64,000 nucleotides of DNA from Diphasiastrum complanatum (Eukaryota; Streptophyta; Lycopodiopsida; Lycopodiales; Lycopodiaceae): positions 29,545,632 through 29,609,631 of the forward strand of contig CM055102.1 in assembly GCA_029204225.1 (NCBI GenBank), given 5' to 3'. A model generated the notes under the pieces. That model was not told where the DNA came from and searched no databases. It saw nothing but the letters and a program-made list of their open reading frames with translations. A program made the translations under genes and the position numbers. Positions 11,748 through 23,575 of the stretch are shown one piece after another. Position 1 is the first letter of the stretch. The number at the start of each line of letters is the position of its first letter.

Positions 11748-12242
11748 ATGGGATCTGCAAAAGCATACCTTCTAGAAGCTAGTGAGAGATTGAATTCTAC
11801 AAATTATGCTATTTGGAAGGTTAGGATGGAGTCACTCTTGGTGCTCCAAGACCTTTATGAGTTCTTGATTGAGGATGAAGATGAACCTCTAGGTGCACAA
11901 GAGTTAGCTAGATACAAGAAAAAGTCTAGGCTTGTACTTCATTGTGTGAAGATGAATGTGAGCAATGATTTGTTGAGAGAAGTATCAGCATGTAGTAGTG
12001 CTAAAGAGGCTTGGGAATCTTTAAAATCAATCTATGAATCTAGTAACACTTCAAGAGTACTCATGCTTAGAAATCAGATTTTGCAAAGCATGAGGAGAAG
12101 TGAGGAGAGTGCACAGGATTATGTACTCAGAATCGAGTCTCTAAATATGGAGTTGGCTTCCACTGGAGAGAAGATTCATGATGAAGAGCTTGTACAAATT
12201 GTCCTTAATGGTCTAGGAGATGACTTTGCAAATTTGGTTTAA
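11748..12242 (+). pseudogene. copia C gag (UBN2-type) protein, C-terminally broken
   Basis: About 165 residues from the ATG at 11748 (MGSAKAYLLEASERL), chosen because copia gag proteins start close before the conserved NYAIWKVRMESLL block; an upstream in-frame ATG at 11724 adds eight residues with no counterpart in element D. Further conserved blocks are LHCVKMNVSNDLLREV, AKEAWESLKSIYE and ELVQIVLNGLGDDF. This is the gag domain that forms the virus-like particle. A TAA at 12240 ends the frame; related gag continues with the PT-E block and the zinc knuckle, seen here out of frame at 12240-12520. Confidence 0.8.
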
Positions 12243-12482
12243 AATTTTGCCATCCAAGACGCTTTGCCAACAATAGAAAAATTTCACAGTGTGTTAGTGG
12301 CTGAAGAGTGTAGGATGTTCCATGCAAAATCTAGGATGAGTTCCTTGTCTTTGTAGGATGGTGATGAGAAAGCCAATTTCTCATTCAAGGGCAAAAAGAA
12401 GACCAATGGAAAGAAGAAGCATCCAAAGGAGGCCAAAGAAGAGGATGATGCATCAAGCTCAAAGAATAAGTCAAAGCAAAAA

Positions 12483-13382
12483 ATGCTTCTTTTGTGGAAA
12501 GAAGGGGCATCTGAATGCTACAAGAGTCTAAGAGCACAAGTGGAGGAGGACAGACAAGGAAACCTTGCAAAGGAGGAGGAGGAGGATGAAGTAGATGTAT
12601 TCTTGATGGCATCTACATCCTCACCAACAAGCAATAGCAATACAAGAGACAATTGTTGGATCGACAGGGGGGCTAGCTCCCACATGTCTTGTGAAAAGGA
12701 CTTTTTCTCAATCTTACACTCTTTTAATGATGCTAAAAAGTTTGTCATTACTGTAAATGATGAAGAGTGTAGGATAGATGGTGTTGGCACCATCTCTTTG
12801 TATCTAGAATCCTCAACATGCATGGATCTAGAAAATGTCCTTTATGTGCCATCAATCACCAAGAATATGCTTAGTGTTGGTCTACTCTTAGAAAGTGGCT
12901 TGGATGTCCACTTTAAGCATGGTGTTTGCTTCATCTTGAAGAATGATGTTTGCATTGCAAAGGGATTTAAACATGGAAGATTGTTTAAGTTGGAAGCTAG
13001 TGTTGCTTTTGAAAGAATGAGCATGGCAAAGGAGGAGATCACTCAAGAGGAGATCTTGGCAAAGTGTGATCTTGCTTGCATTGAGGAGGAGCATCAAAAG
13101 GAGGAAGATCTTGAGGATCAGCCTCAAAGCATGAGAGTTCCAAGGGAGTCCTCAATGACAATGGTCGAGTCATCAAATTGCATGCAAATTGTCCATTCAA
13201 GTGCGCATCTTGCAAGGGTGGTGAGCATTGGAGAGTCTACTATCTTTGAATACTTTTTGGAAAGTAGTAGTAGACATGAGGTGACTTGTTTCTTACCTTT
13301 AAGATTCATGGTGTTTATTATTTTGTATGACAAGACAATGAAACGGGATGCTTTGAAATCTACATTGTTGTTGATATGGTGA
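12483..13382 (+). pseudogene. copia C zinc knuckle remnant and protease region
   Basis: Just upstream and in another frame, KCFFCGKKGH at about 12479-12510 is three quarters of a CCHC zinc knuckle; a small deletion before ECYKS then shifts the frame. In the 299-residue frame the protease motif reads WIDRGASSHMSC (about 12658-12690), so the normally invariant DSG/DTG is DRG. The blocks DLENVLYVPSITKNMLSVG and GLDVHFKHGVCFI are typical. From about residue 185 the sequence is Glu-rich and does not match the GAG-pre-integrase domain expected there. The protease is probably inactive. Confidence 0.7.
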
Positions 13383-13384
13383 CT

Positions 13385-14052
13385 TTATTGCTGATATCCC
13401 TACCCTTACTGAACCTCCAACCTCGTCTCATCTTTGATCTTTCTATTGCAAGATTAGGAAGTCTATTACAAAGATAATTTGCACATGCAATTGCTTCTCC
13501 CCAAAATTCTTTAGGTAGAGATGCTTCTAGCATAATGGCTTTTGCACATTCACACAAAGTTCTATTCTTTCTTTCAGCAACTCCATTTTGCTAAGGAGTA
13601 TGAGAACAAGAAAATTCTCTTTGTATTTACTCTTTCTCACAAAAGTTTTTAAACTTATTAGAGGTACATTCACCTCCACTATCACCTCTCAAAGCTTTCA
13701 ACTTGAAAGAAAATTGTTTTTCTACACAAGCTTTGAAAGTAAGGAAAACATCATAAACCATGGCTTTGGAAGATAGCATGTAGATCCAAGAATATCTTGT
13801 ATAATCATCTACAAAAGAAACAAAGCAATTTGCTCCTCCTTTGCTTTTGGTTGAAGAGAAATGAACATCAGAGTGCACAAGTTCAAATGGATGTTGTGTT
13901 TTGATGCTTGATCTTGGAAAAGGTCTTCTATGTGATTTTGCCAAAACACAAGCTTCACAAGGTTGCAGCTCCTTTGATGGTTTCTTTGGTAGTCCAACAG
14001 TTTTTCCTTCTTTGACCATAGATTTCATGGCTTTGAAATTGGGATGTCCCAA
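13385..14052 (-). pseudogene. copia D GAG-pre-integrase and integrase, truncated
   Basis: Starts with MGHPNFKAMKSM, CEACVLAKSHRRPFPR (CxxC zinc-binding pair), LVHSDVHF (first catalytic Asp) and FVSFVDDYTRYSWIYML. The second catalytic block is LRGDSGGE instead of RSDNGGE: the Asp survives but the Asn is changed. After a stop at about 13627 the C-terminal block KEFWGEAIACANYLCNRLP is in another frame at 13460-13510. Coding resemblance stops at about 13385, at the junction with element C. Confidence 0.8.
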
Positions 14053-14056
14053 TCTT

Positions 14057-14500
14057 TTATGCCACAGATCTTCCTAATGAACCTTGGTCCGAAATGTTAA
14101 CACTCTCCCTAGAATCTAGTTTGTACAACTTTCCAATCCTAGATCCTCTAGCAACCACTTCATTTTCTCTTGAGATTATACATTTGTCAACATGAAATTT
14201 GACCTCCAATCCACTATCAAACAATTGTCCTACACTAATGAGGTTCTTGATTAGTCTAGGTACATAAAGTACATCATGCAAACAAAAAGATTTTGATGAT
14301 GATGCATGCAATGGGATACTACCTATTCCTTCAATTCTACACTCTACATCATCAGCAGTATAGACTGATATTTTTGCACCTAGATATGGCATGAGACTTG
14401 TGAAAGAGTTTCTAGAACTAGACATATGGTAACTAGCCCCACTATCTATCCAACAGATTTCTTCATTTTCGAAAGGAAAAGTTGAAAAACTAGACATCAT
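14057..14500 (-). pseudogene. copia D protease
   Basis: A 147-residue frame with ICWIDSGASYHMS (catalytic DSG intact), VECRIEGIGSIPL, FCLHDVLYVPRLIKNLISVGQL and KCIISRENEVVARGSRIGKLYKLD, the complete set of landmarks for a copia protease region. It is separated by a stop from the following integrase frame. Because the DSG triplet is intact, this is the better-preserved protease of the C/D pair. Confidence 0.8.
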
Positions 14501-15427
14501 TAAAGAATCCTCTCTTTCACTCTCAATACCCTCACACTCTTCCTCATTAGTAAGGTTAGCTTGCTTGGACTGGTTCTTTTTCTTGAAACAGTTTGATGTA
14601 TAGTGGCCCTTCTTGCCACAAAAGAAACATTTGATCTTTGATAGCTTCTTCTTGCCACTGGATGTTGCAGCTTGTGAGGATTATTCCTCACTACCTTCTT
14701 TGGCTTTGTCCTTCTTGAAGTGTTGTTGACTTTTGCCCTTGTCTCTTGACTTGTCCTTGGTGAGAATGCTTTGTCATCTCCACCATCCTTCAATGAAAGT
14801 CTGTTGATCCTTAGCATCTTGTTCTCTTGCCTGCTTTCTTCAACAATGAGAACTCCTTGAAGAGTCTCCAAAGATGGAAGCTCCTCTTTGACAACATAAG
14901 CCTGCACAATATTGTCATACTCATCTCTTAGTCCATTAAGGACTACTTGAACAGGTTCAATGTTCTTAAGAGCATCACCAATACCAGCTAACTCTTGATG
15001 AAAATCCTTAACTCTCATTACATATTTGAAGCACTCTCATCTACATTCTATGATAACTTAGAAAGATTTGATTTCTAAGTGTAAGCAATCTAGAAGTGTT
15101 TCTTATTTCATAGATTGTTTTAAGAGTGTCCCAAGCCTCCTTGGCAGTGGTGCATGTACTGATCTCCCTTAGCACTTCATTTGTGACATTCATTTTTATG
15201 AAATGAAGAGAAATCCTTATTCTCTTCTTGAATGTTGCAGCTTCATTAGGTGCTGCAGGTTCTTCTTTAGCTCCACTTACAATGTCCATTACATCCTGTA
15301 GAATCAATAATGATTCCATTCTAATCTTCCACATTGCATAATTGGAAGATGTCAATCTCTCACTATGCTTCAAAAAATGTGAACTAGTTGAAGACATATT
15401 CACTTTGAGAAATTCTAGTAATGACAA
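14500..15427 (-). pseudogene. copia D gag, split by frameshifts
   Basis: The first frame (15427-15041) contains HSERLTSSNYAMWK, LHFIKMNVTNEVLREI and AKEAWDTLKTIYEIRNTS. A break at 15018-15041 moves it to the second frame with FHQELAGIGDALKNIEPVQVV and LRDEYDNIVQAYVVKEELPS. A second shift near 14690 displaces the zinc knuckle, whose CCHC residues are all present in the neighbouring frame. Role as for other gag proteins: particle assembly and RNA binding. Confidence 0.75.
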
Positions 15428-17462
15428 CGATGGAATTGAATATGTTTCTTGCTATCTCAATCTAGGATCTAAAACTTATAATGTTGATCTAACATATGAA
15501 ATCTAGCAACAGACTGTGAGATCAAGCTCACAACAGAAAAAATCAATCTATCTTGAATTTGGATCTAGCTTCTATCAAAAGATGAAGCACATGCAAATAT
15601 GAAGTCTATCTCTCCCACGAGTTTCAAAGAACTGATAAACTCTCTAGGAACTTGATTTCAACTTAAACACAATACTTGTGTGAAATGAAATGTCTAGGAC
15701 CTCACAATACTCAACTTTATCCAATTCTACTTGATTGATAATGAAAATTGAGAATATTGGTGAAAAGAACTGATGTGTGCTCACTTTGGCATATCACACG
15801 AGATGAGTACTCTCCCTATCTCTTTGATTGCCTTAAACTCTTTTAAAAACAAATCATAATATAAACTCAAGCAACACAATTTACTCTTCAATACCTATCC
15901 AACAAGCTATAGAACATCAAATTTCGATCATTCCTTGAGAAGTAGCACTCAAACAAAGAGGGCTGATTTCACACGTGTGAGCTCTCTGTCCATACAGGGC
16001 TCAGCTAAAGTAGATCAGGCTTGATTTGATCCACTTATGATCCACAGATGACTTGATTGTTAGTGAGTTTGTATCCTCCTCCAAAATCCGAGTTCCTGCA
16101 AGCGAAAGCACTCAAGATCTGATGTATGCACCCTCACCTCTTCAAAGCACAAAGCTCTGTGAACTTCACCACACACCTTACAGGATCTTAATGAGGTGTT
16201 GTGATTACACAAGAATGATCAATGAACATAATACCTAAAAAATCCAAGGCAAGAGCACAATGGCATACAACAGTGTTAGCGCAAGCATCTACTAGTCTCT
16301 ATTCACTGATTCACCAACTATGTATGCTCGGATTCTACTTCTTCAATGTTAGTGCTAGAATCTCCTTGTCTCTACTGATCTGCTAGCGCCTCTTCTTCCT
16401 CTATTTGTAGAAATTTTGGCCTTGTGTGCTGCTATTCTTCTGGCAGAGAGTCTGCTAAGAAACGGATCTGTGTCTGCTATGGCCTCTAGCGGCTGTCTTT
16501 GTTAGTATAATGTTAGTGTGTCCCGCCTATCAAAGGCACACCTACGACCTGATCTTGATCCTTTACTGGCAATGGAAGCTCAACTTGGATATAGGATCTA
16601 TCAGAACTCGATTCCTACTTTCTATAGACTGCTTCAGTTCTTGCTTTATTATTACAGACTACAGATTATTACTAAACTAATCTACCATAAACATCAGGGA
16701 ACTAAACTAATTTGCTCTTATTGAACTCATAGAATCAATACAATCTCTTTAAAACTGATGAGTACAACTTGCATATAGTTTGTAGACATAGAAATAGCAA
16801 AATTATGTTTCTAGAAACTCGTGGCAATTCACATGCATTAATTGTAAGTGATCCATAGTGACATGCAAGGCATGCACAAAGTGTAATGGACACATGCATG
16901 ATGATTTGTACATATCTAGTTAGAACTAGCACACTTGGAAAAAGTTGGTAGAGTTTCATGCATGAGAAGTGACAAATGTCACATAGACTCTAGTTTTCAC
17001 TTTAGATGTCATTAAATGATGGGTTCTGCCTCGAGCTACCTCAAACTCCATAAATATTGTAGCTCTCCTCGTATTTTGTGATGAAGAACCAAAGCTTTGT
17101 AGCTATCTCATGCCATTTTAGATCCACACAATTTTTGCTTGTTATCTCTCTATCTTTCTCTCTCTAACTCGTGTTGAGGCTAATGCTTATACACTGATAT
17201 CTTGTATTTTTTATCATTATTGATTCATTGCTATCATATTCTGATGCTTAGCATGCTAGATTGTGGTTAAGCCATAACTTATGTACTAGATCTTGCTAAT
17301 CAATCTAGAATCAGGTTACTGTGCTAATCACAAAGCTTAATTAGATCCATCATACTTGTGGATATTCCCCACACATGTGAATTTTGGAAATTTTGTCATC
17401 TGAAAGAGGAGAGCAGAAGAAGCTGAGAGCCGAGCATGAGAGCCGAGGATTACTAGCTAGGA
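15428..17462. other. non-coding interval right of copia D
   Basis: The first part should contain the leader and 5' LTR of the minus-strand element D, but neither a primer-binding site (expected as GGCTCTGATACCA on the plus strand) nor a second LTR was found. The rest is AT-rich sequence with only short frames and no recognised blocks. Confidence 0.4.
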
Positions 17463-18300
17463 TGACAGTTAATTTTTATGTGAGTCTACATGGTGTATCC
17501 CAGAGAAGGAATGACCATGTAGGAGCTAGTAATGCTTCCTAGGCAATGTAAATAAGTGTAGATCCCCTTAAATAATTTAGAGTGAGCCACCTTTTGATGG
17601 TGACCTCCAGTGGAAGGGCAATTTCCACATGTAATTTCTAATTTGGTGGAATTGCCACTTGGGCTCCACATGGGCAGCCCTCTTGCTTATTTAAGGGCCC
17701 CCCTCTCTTGTGAGGGAGCTTTGATTATATTGTCAATTCTTCTTGAGTGAATAAAGAAGATCTTCCACGAGTTCTTGACAATTGTGAAGCTCCTTGTTCA
17801 TGGCAATGTTCTTGAGTGAAATTCCTATGAACATGTTCTGATTTCCTTTGTGATTGTGGATTGATTAGATCTCTTGCTTACTTTCTTGCTTTGTGAAATG
17901 TAGATGTGGATTAACTTTCTTGTTTCTTGATTTTGTAGTTTCAGCATGCAGGTAAACTATAGATGCTGAGATTGTGGATCTGATTTGCATATTCACTAAC
18001 AATCCTATCCTTGATTGTTCTTGGGTATTCCAAGCATCAAGAAATGGGTGTTTCTTGATTCTTGGGCTGCTAGAATGATGTTAGGAAGCTAGTTTTCTTG
18101 TTTCTTGTTCCTTGTTTTCTGCTGAGTAGCTTAATCTTTGTCATTGCATTATTCTCTAATTTCCTAAGATAGTTTGGTAGATAGATTGTAGATTTGCTTT
18201 CTGATTCAGAACGTTGATCTATGTTGAGCTAGGACTGGTTGCATGGCTTGTAAATGCATGTAGTTGAGTAACGTAACCGTTTCTCCCCACTGACAGGCTG
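17463..18300 (+). repeat. candidate solo LTR with TATA box and polyadenylation signal
   Basis: TATTTAAG at 17688-17695 is followed 55 bp later by AATAAAG at 17750-17756 and by a T-rich stretch ('ttcttgttcttga' words). A promoter so close to a polyadenylation signal is the U3-R layout of an LTR. No coding sequence or primer-binding site accompanies it, and the ends are guesses. A short non-coding gene is an alternative. Confidence 0.3.
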
Positions 18301-20660
18301 GGAACACAAGTTGTAATATGAGGAATACTTCTCCCTGGAAGCCGTTCTAAACAAGAAGATTAAACTATAAAGAACTATAACCATCTGAAGTAACAGAGAA
18401 GAAGAACCAAAAAAAAAAAACCGTGTTCATAGATTCGGTGGAAATCTGTGAACATTTTATAATTTTAACTTAAATTTTTTTTTAGTTTGCAATTCTTTTG
18501 TTCATTTAGATTTCAATTTATAAGAACTAATTTAAAGAATTTTTCCTAGCCTTGTCATAATCTAGTAGGTTAAAGATTTTATTTAAGACTAATATTTTTC
18601 TGTCGAGCTTTTTAAATATAGATAATTTTTTTAGTAAAACTTAAATTTCTAGAAAAAATGAGTCTCTATGTAACTTCTTAAATCTTAGTGACCATCTCTT
18701 GTCAGATAAAATTCATTGTGTCTCTAACTTATAGAGCTTATTTCATTATTTCAAATAGTAAAATCAAGGAGGGTGTTGCATCTATGGGCAAGTCAATCTC
18801 AACATCAAATACTTTGTAGATGAAAATTTTCTGGTTTATTGTCAACATACACATCCTCAAATACTCGTCGTGCTCATGTTTCAACACAAGCCATTAACCT
18901 TTTTAAGTTGGAAAAACATGTTGGAAAGTCAATTATATTAGAATATATCAAAACCCAAACATTAAGGTGGTGTACAGTAAAAAAAACACATGACATATAT
19001 TAAATTTATATAGAATAATTATAATTAATGAAAAAAAAAAAAACATTCCAATGCACTTGCTCATAGTGGTAAGGCAATATCAATGTGCCAAAAGACTCTA
19101 TGCTTAGTTATAAATGAATTAATCACAAAGAAGCCACTTGAATTGGATCTCATTGTTGCATTTATCCTCTATAAATTACCTTAGACCACTTTACATCAAA
19201 TAAAAAGTATTTGTAATTTTCACTAAATAATGCATATTTATTAGTTCCTATGTATTATATATCTCCTATCTATGGATTTTAATCTTGTACACTGCTTTGA
19301 CTTTCTTGTCAAAAATATGCAATAACACCAAAATTATTTATCAGTTCTTAAATGTGAAAGTGAAGACCAAAAACTCATATAGTAGTATAGATTTTACACT
19401 ACCACATGACAAATATAGATTTCATAAACAATTGTCATGAATGAACGTGGTGTGTCAAAATGATTAATTTGATTATTGGTATAAAAACACTTGCACTAGA
19501 CAAGAAAAATTACCTCACATCTATTTATAATACTTTTCTTTGTCTTGTTTCTTTGACTGGATCATTAAATTCAAAAAAAAAAAAATTAGCCTATTTTTTT
19601 AAAATATTTGCACTTTATATATGGATGAATATATGTCACTTGCAAAGAATTCATGATGCAGTAGAGATTTTATAAGTTAGAGAGATCTTTTCACAAAAGT
19701 CCGACTATAGCATGCATAGTAGATAGTTCAAGTGCTTATAAAACAATAATGAGAGAGACCATATTTTGTTGCATCAAGTAGATTATGAGTTATTTTGTAA
19801 TGATTTGCCTAATGAAAGACATATGAGTCATGCCCAAGTTTGAAAACTTGGCTTTGTAAACGGTCAAAGAAATGAAGCAACTTGAATGAAATGACCTATT
19901 GAGATTTTGTCACTACTAGGAAAAATGAAGAATAATATATGTTCCAAAACTCGATAGTTTAGGTTGAGAAACTCAAAAATAGTTTTAATGGATAATTGAC
20001 AGTCACTAAATAGAAGGCTTCTACATGATCAAAAAGTGATGAAAATAGTGGATAAAAATCACTATTGAGGTGTGTGATTCAATGCTAATACAATTCTTGC
20101 CATCTGTAATTGAATAAAACAAAGTCTTTTAATAGCTAGCATCTACTTTAGGTACAATGTCAATCTTACTAACATCTCATTAAATGAATGTGGGTACTGC
20201 TTGTGGAACTCATGTGTGTTGCTTGCTTCTCTCAATCTAAGAAGGTTCAAACAATTGGATAGACTGCTAGGGTTTAGAATATTAAGTAGTTTGTAAGCTG
20301 ATCATCCAATTGTTAGGGTTCAAGCTGTGAAAGAGTATGTAATCAATCATTCAACCAACTATTAGAGTTCAAGATATGAAAAATATGTAATCTGATTTTC
20401 AATTATTATGTTTCAAAATGTAAACAATATGTAATCTACTCTTACTATGAATTGTTGAGCAAGGTTATGATATAAACTTGAGCTCTGAAAAAGAGGATTA
20501 CATAAGTTCATGATAAACATACTTTGGAATGTTTTTCAAACACGTGTGAAAATGTGGGCACCTTTCAAACATATGTTGATTGCATATTGGAGAAGTCTAT
20601 CACAACATTATTCAAAACCATTATAAAAAGTTGTTGACAAAACTTAAGGATTGCATATTA
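18301..20660. other. AT-rich non-coding interval
   Basis: About 2.4 kb with many A and T homopolymers (18411-18420, 19029-19043, 19574-19585) and no open frame with recognisable features. No exon-like block with good splice borders and family resemblance was found on either strand. Confidence 0.5.
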
Positions 20661-20672
20661 AAGATAACATGC

Positions 20673-20695
20673 TTTGATACCATGTTGGTATCAAA
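20673..20695. repeat. perfect 10-bp inverted repeat TTTGATACCA/TGGTATCAAA
   Basis: Two 10-bp arms separated by TGT. TGGTATCAAAGC is a known variant of the initiator-Met-tRNA primer-binding site, so on the minus strand this could be the junction between an LTR end and a primer-binding site. No retrotransposon coding sequence follows at close range. Confidence 0.6.
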
Positions 20696-20984
20696 TAGTA
20701 TGAGCAGGTTTGAGCTAGTTTATAAAGGACCTAATTTTTAATACCACGTTGGAAATATATAATATATGTATGATAACATCTCAAAATTAGACAATGAGGT
20801 ATTGAGATTGATCGGTAGCTCCTCATTGGTTGGGTGGTTTTGCTCCACCGTTGTTCCTTTGTCGTGTCTTGTCATTATTGTGCAATATACAAGTAGTAGA
20901 TATCTACCATAATAACATGTGTAAATATCAGTGTAAGGATTGCCCCCAATGACTATCACAAGCTTGTATTTTTTTTCATATCTA

Positions 20985-21250
20985 AAGAGGGTCAATCAAG
21001 GGTCTAAATAAGATTGTGACCTGGATCGAAATAGACATAGGGTCGAAATAAGCTGCTGGATCGAAATCGACACCGGGTCGAAATAAGTGTTGGATCCAAA
21101 TAGATGTCGGGTCAAATGAGCAAGTCAAGTTTTTGATGTCGATCCTAGGGATCAAAATAATCTCCTATTAGATTCAGCTCATCGATCCAAGCTAAGGATT
21201 GGCTTAGATTATGATTCTCAGATCAAAATAGGCTTCAACCCAGACTATGT
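20985..21250 (+). repeat. degenerate array of GGGTCGAAATAAG-type units
   Basis: Alternating 'ggatcgaaatagaca' and 'gggtcgaaataag' words occur about five times between 20990 and 21120, then decay. The reverse-complement words 'tttcgaccc' and 'atttcgaccca' recur at 24690-24750, so the same repeat is present in opposite orientation 3.6 kb away. Confidence 0.6.
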
Positions 21251-21690
21251 AAATTCTTGTGCCACGCTTTTATGCAGCGTGGCACAAATCCCCATAATGT
21301 GAGCCTAGACTCTAGTTGCTAGTTAGGCGAGTCTAGAACTACCAAAAACCAAGATAAATACACTAATGTACACAATAGTTGGCACTCCTTAAATGGTCTT
21401 TTTTAGATTTAAAACTCCTCTAATGACTAAAATGACATAAGAATCAAATTTTGAATCTTAAAAAAAAAAACATACATACCCATGTTATAATTTCTATCAA
21501 ATTCTATTTTTTAATGAGGTCATGTCAAATATGCATATGTATTTTACTTCAAACTTCTTGTAGACTTACAAGTCAACTAAACAGTTTGCAGAATTGCAAA
21601 GGAATCGAAATTACAAGAAATTTTACATAGTCTAGGTTGAAGCCTATTTTTATCTGAGAATCAAAATCTAAACAAATCCTTAGCACAATA

Positions 21691-22030
21691 ATGTGCACAA
21701 TAGATATCCCTAATAAGAAATGGGATAGTACCTCAATGGATTTCGTGGTTGGGTTACCGCAGACAAATAAACAAAATGATGCAATTTGGGTAGTTGTCGA
21801 CTTTCTTACCAAATTGGCTATTATTATTCTGGTAAAAGAGCTTTTGATTTGGCTCAAATATTTGTTGAATGTCTGTTTATAATTTACGGAGTACCAAGTG
21901 ACATTGTGAGCAATCATTATCCGAAATTCATCGGTCACTTTTGGTCGGCCATATTTGCATACCTCAAGTATATATTTTCCGACGTCAATCTCATTGGGAA
22001 ATTTATTTGCCCTTCATTAAAAGATTAAAA
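21691..22030 (+). pseudogene. Ty3/gypsy integrase core fragment
   Basis: Blocks KKWDSTSMDFVVGLPQT and NDAIWVVVDFLTK (first catalytic Asp in SMDF) are in the first frame. After a shift near 21815 the second frame continues with FDLAQIFVECLFIIYGVPSDIVSN and PKFIGHFWSAIFAYLK. The second catalytic Asp, usually in the motif VSDRDPRF, is VSNHYPKF here, so the enzyme would be dead even without the frameshift. No RT or protease is attached. Confidence 0.85.
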
Positions 22031-23575
22031 GATTAAGAGATGAAATTCACTTATCTTAGCTACATATTCATATACCAGTCGGGTCAGTTTTTTGATACCA
22101 TGTTGATACCCATTATTGTTACCAGCCGCGCGACCCTATATACCCGCCCAACACTGGATATTACATACTTGAAAACTTTGGGTTTAAAATACTCATCTTT
22201 ACCTTTGCTATGTATATATATTTGCTAAAAAGATGTGAACTCACTCTTATATGAATTTGAGCATTAATTATTTCTAATTCTTTTAGATTCTTAGAATACA
22301 ATTCATGTTATTTTCACCATTTTCAATGATTTGAATGCTTTACCCTAAAGCAAAGCTTCTAGTTGTTTCTAGTTGTAGTGATGTACGATCACCGTGTTGC
22401 CATTAAAAAAAAATCTGTTCATAAAAGTGCAAGTACTAATTTTTGGAAGTCAGACATCGTTTACATTTTAGTGGGAAATCAAAGCTTTGAAAGTGATGCA
22501 AATTCCATTTTCAAAATATGCCAGGCTTCCAACCATACAGTATTACAGTCCTTACTCCTGCGAGAGTCCTGCGCCTTTGAAGCAAATCAAAATTAGCTAC
22601 ATATGCACATTGCAATGTGCATAGAATGCTCATCATGATGCTGTTACGGATGCATAATCATCAGACGGGAAAATGTAGAATGTACATCGTTATTGGCAAT
22701 TGATGAGAAATACATGCTCATCGTAGCTTGCAAGCTGGCCTTGTTCTCCCTTCGTATTTCGTATTTTGGTTGTCATTTGAAGCGTCTTTTCATACATTAT
22801 TACATAAGCCACCAAGAAGACTGAACCAGTAAGTCATTTCTGACTTGCTGGTTGCTTAAAAGTTCCGACGACGGCTTGCGAGATGCTGGATCGCAACTTT
22901 GACTTGCATTTCATTCCTAAATTCTCACTGCTAATTTCACATTCTTCTCAAGTTTAATTAAATGTGTAAATGCTGAGCTTTTCATCAATCAATGATTTTC
23001 CTTGTGAGTTGTTGGAAATGGCTTTTCCAACAATGTCGAGAGTTTCAATAATTCGAAATAAAACTCAAGCTATGATACATTCAATAGTGTTTCAAATACT
23101 ATGTTCGATTGAACTGTCAAACATTGAAAGGAACTACTATTCGACAACTATCAAACATTTGAAGGAACTATCGAACGCTCGAACTATCGAACCATTCAAA
23201 CTATTGAATACTAAGCCTCGTTGTCGTGAAGAGACAAAATCGCACGCTCAGCCAAAACCAATTTACAAGAGTTAACACATAGTTAATCAAAAGTTTAGCA
23301 TAAAATTTTCTTGTGATGATTAGCTTAAACTTTCTTGCAATTCCCTCGTTGGGAGTATATATCAAAGGACTGTAATCAAAACAATATAGATAAGTGTAAG
23401 AACACCGACAGAATATTGTGTGTCGAACTGTCGGATATTTAATACAATAAGGAAGTTTAAAAGCACACTATTCTTCTAGCATTGCTTGTACAAATTTCTT
23501 TGATTGTGGTATTCTCTGTGATTCGCATAATTTAGTCTAGATCCAGTTTTTCGTATTCATGTTTTTTGCTATATC
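22031..23575. other. non-coding interval; possible 5' LTR of copia F at its right end
   Basis: No coding block was recognised. Around 23100-23210 the words 'actatcgaac', 'gaaggaactatcg' and 'caaacatttgaagg' are repeated, as in an LTR U3 or leader. The right end runs into a primer-binding-like site at 23576, so the last several hundred bases may be an LTR. Confidence 0.35.

Larger units (their letters stand above)
10958..13382 (+). mobile_element. Ty1/copia retrotransposon relic C (leader, gag, protease)
   Basis: Primer-binding site, a leader with a 174-bp duplication, an almost complete gag, a damaged zinc knuckle and a protease region, all on the plus strand. Integrase, RT and RNase H are missing. 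The coding sequence stops at about 13380, where minus-strand element D begins. Gag resembles that of element D (shared pattern ERLxSxNYAxWKxRMESLLxLQD), so the two are related families. Confidence 0.8.
13360..15427 (-). mobile_element. Ty1/copia retrotransposon relic D (gag to integrase)
   Basis: Minus-strand copia element from gag (15427) through zinc knuckle, protease, GAG-pre-integrase and integrase, ending in the integrase C-terminal block at about 13385. RT, RNase H and 3' LTR are absent. It meets plus-strand element C tail to tail. The zinc knuckle is intact in one frame near 14560-14630 (KCFFCGKKGHYTSNCF) although the long frame around it has shifted. Confidence 0.85.
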
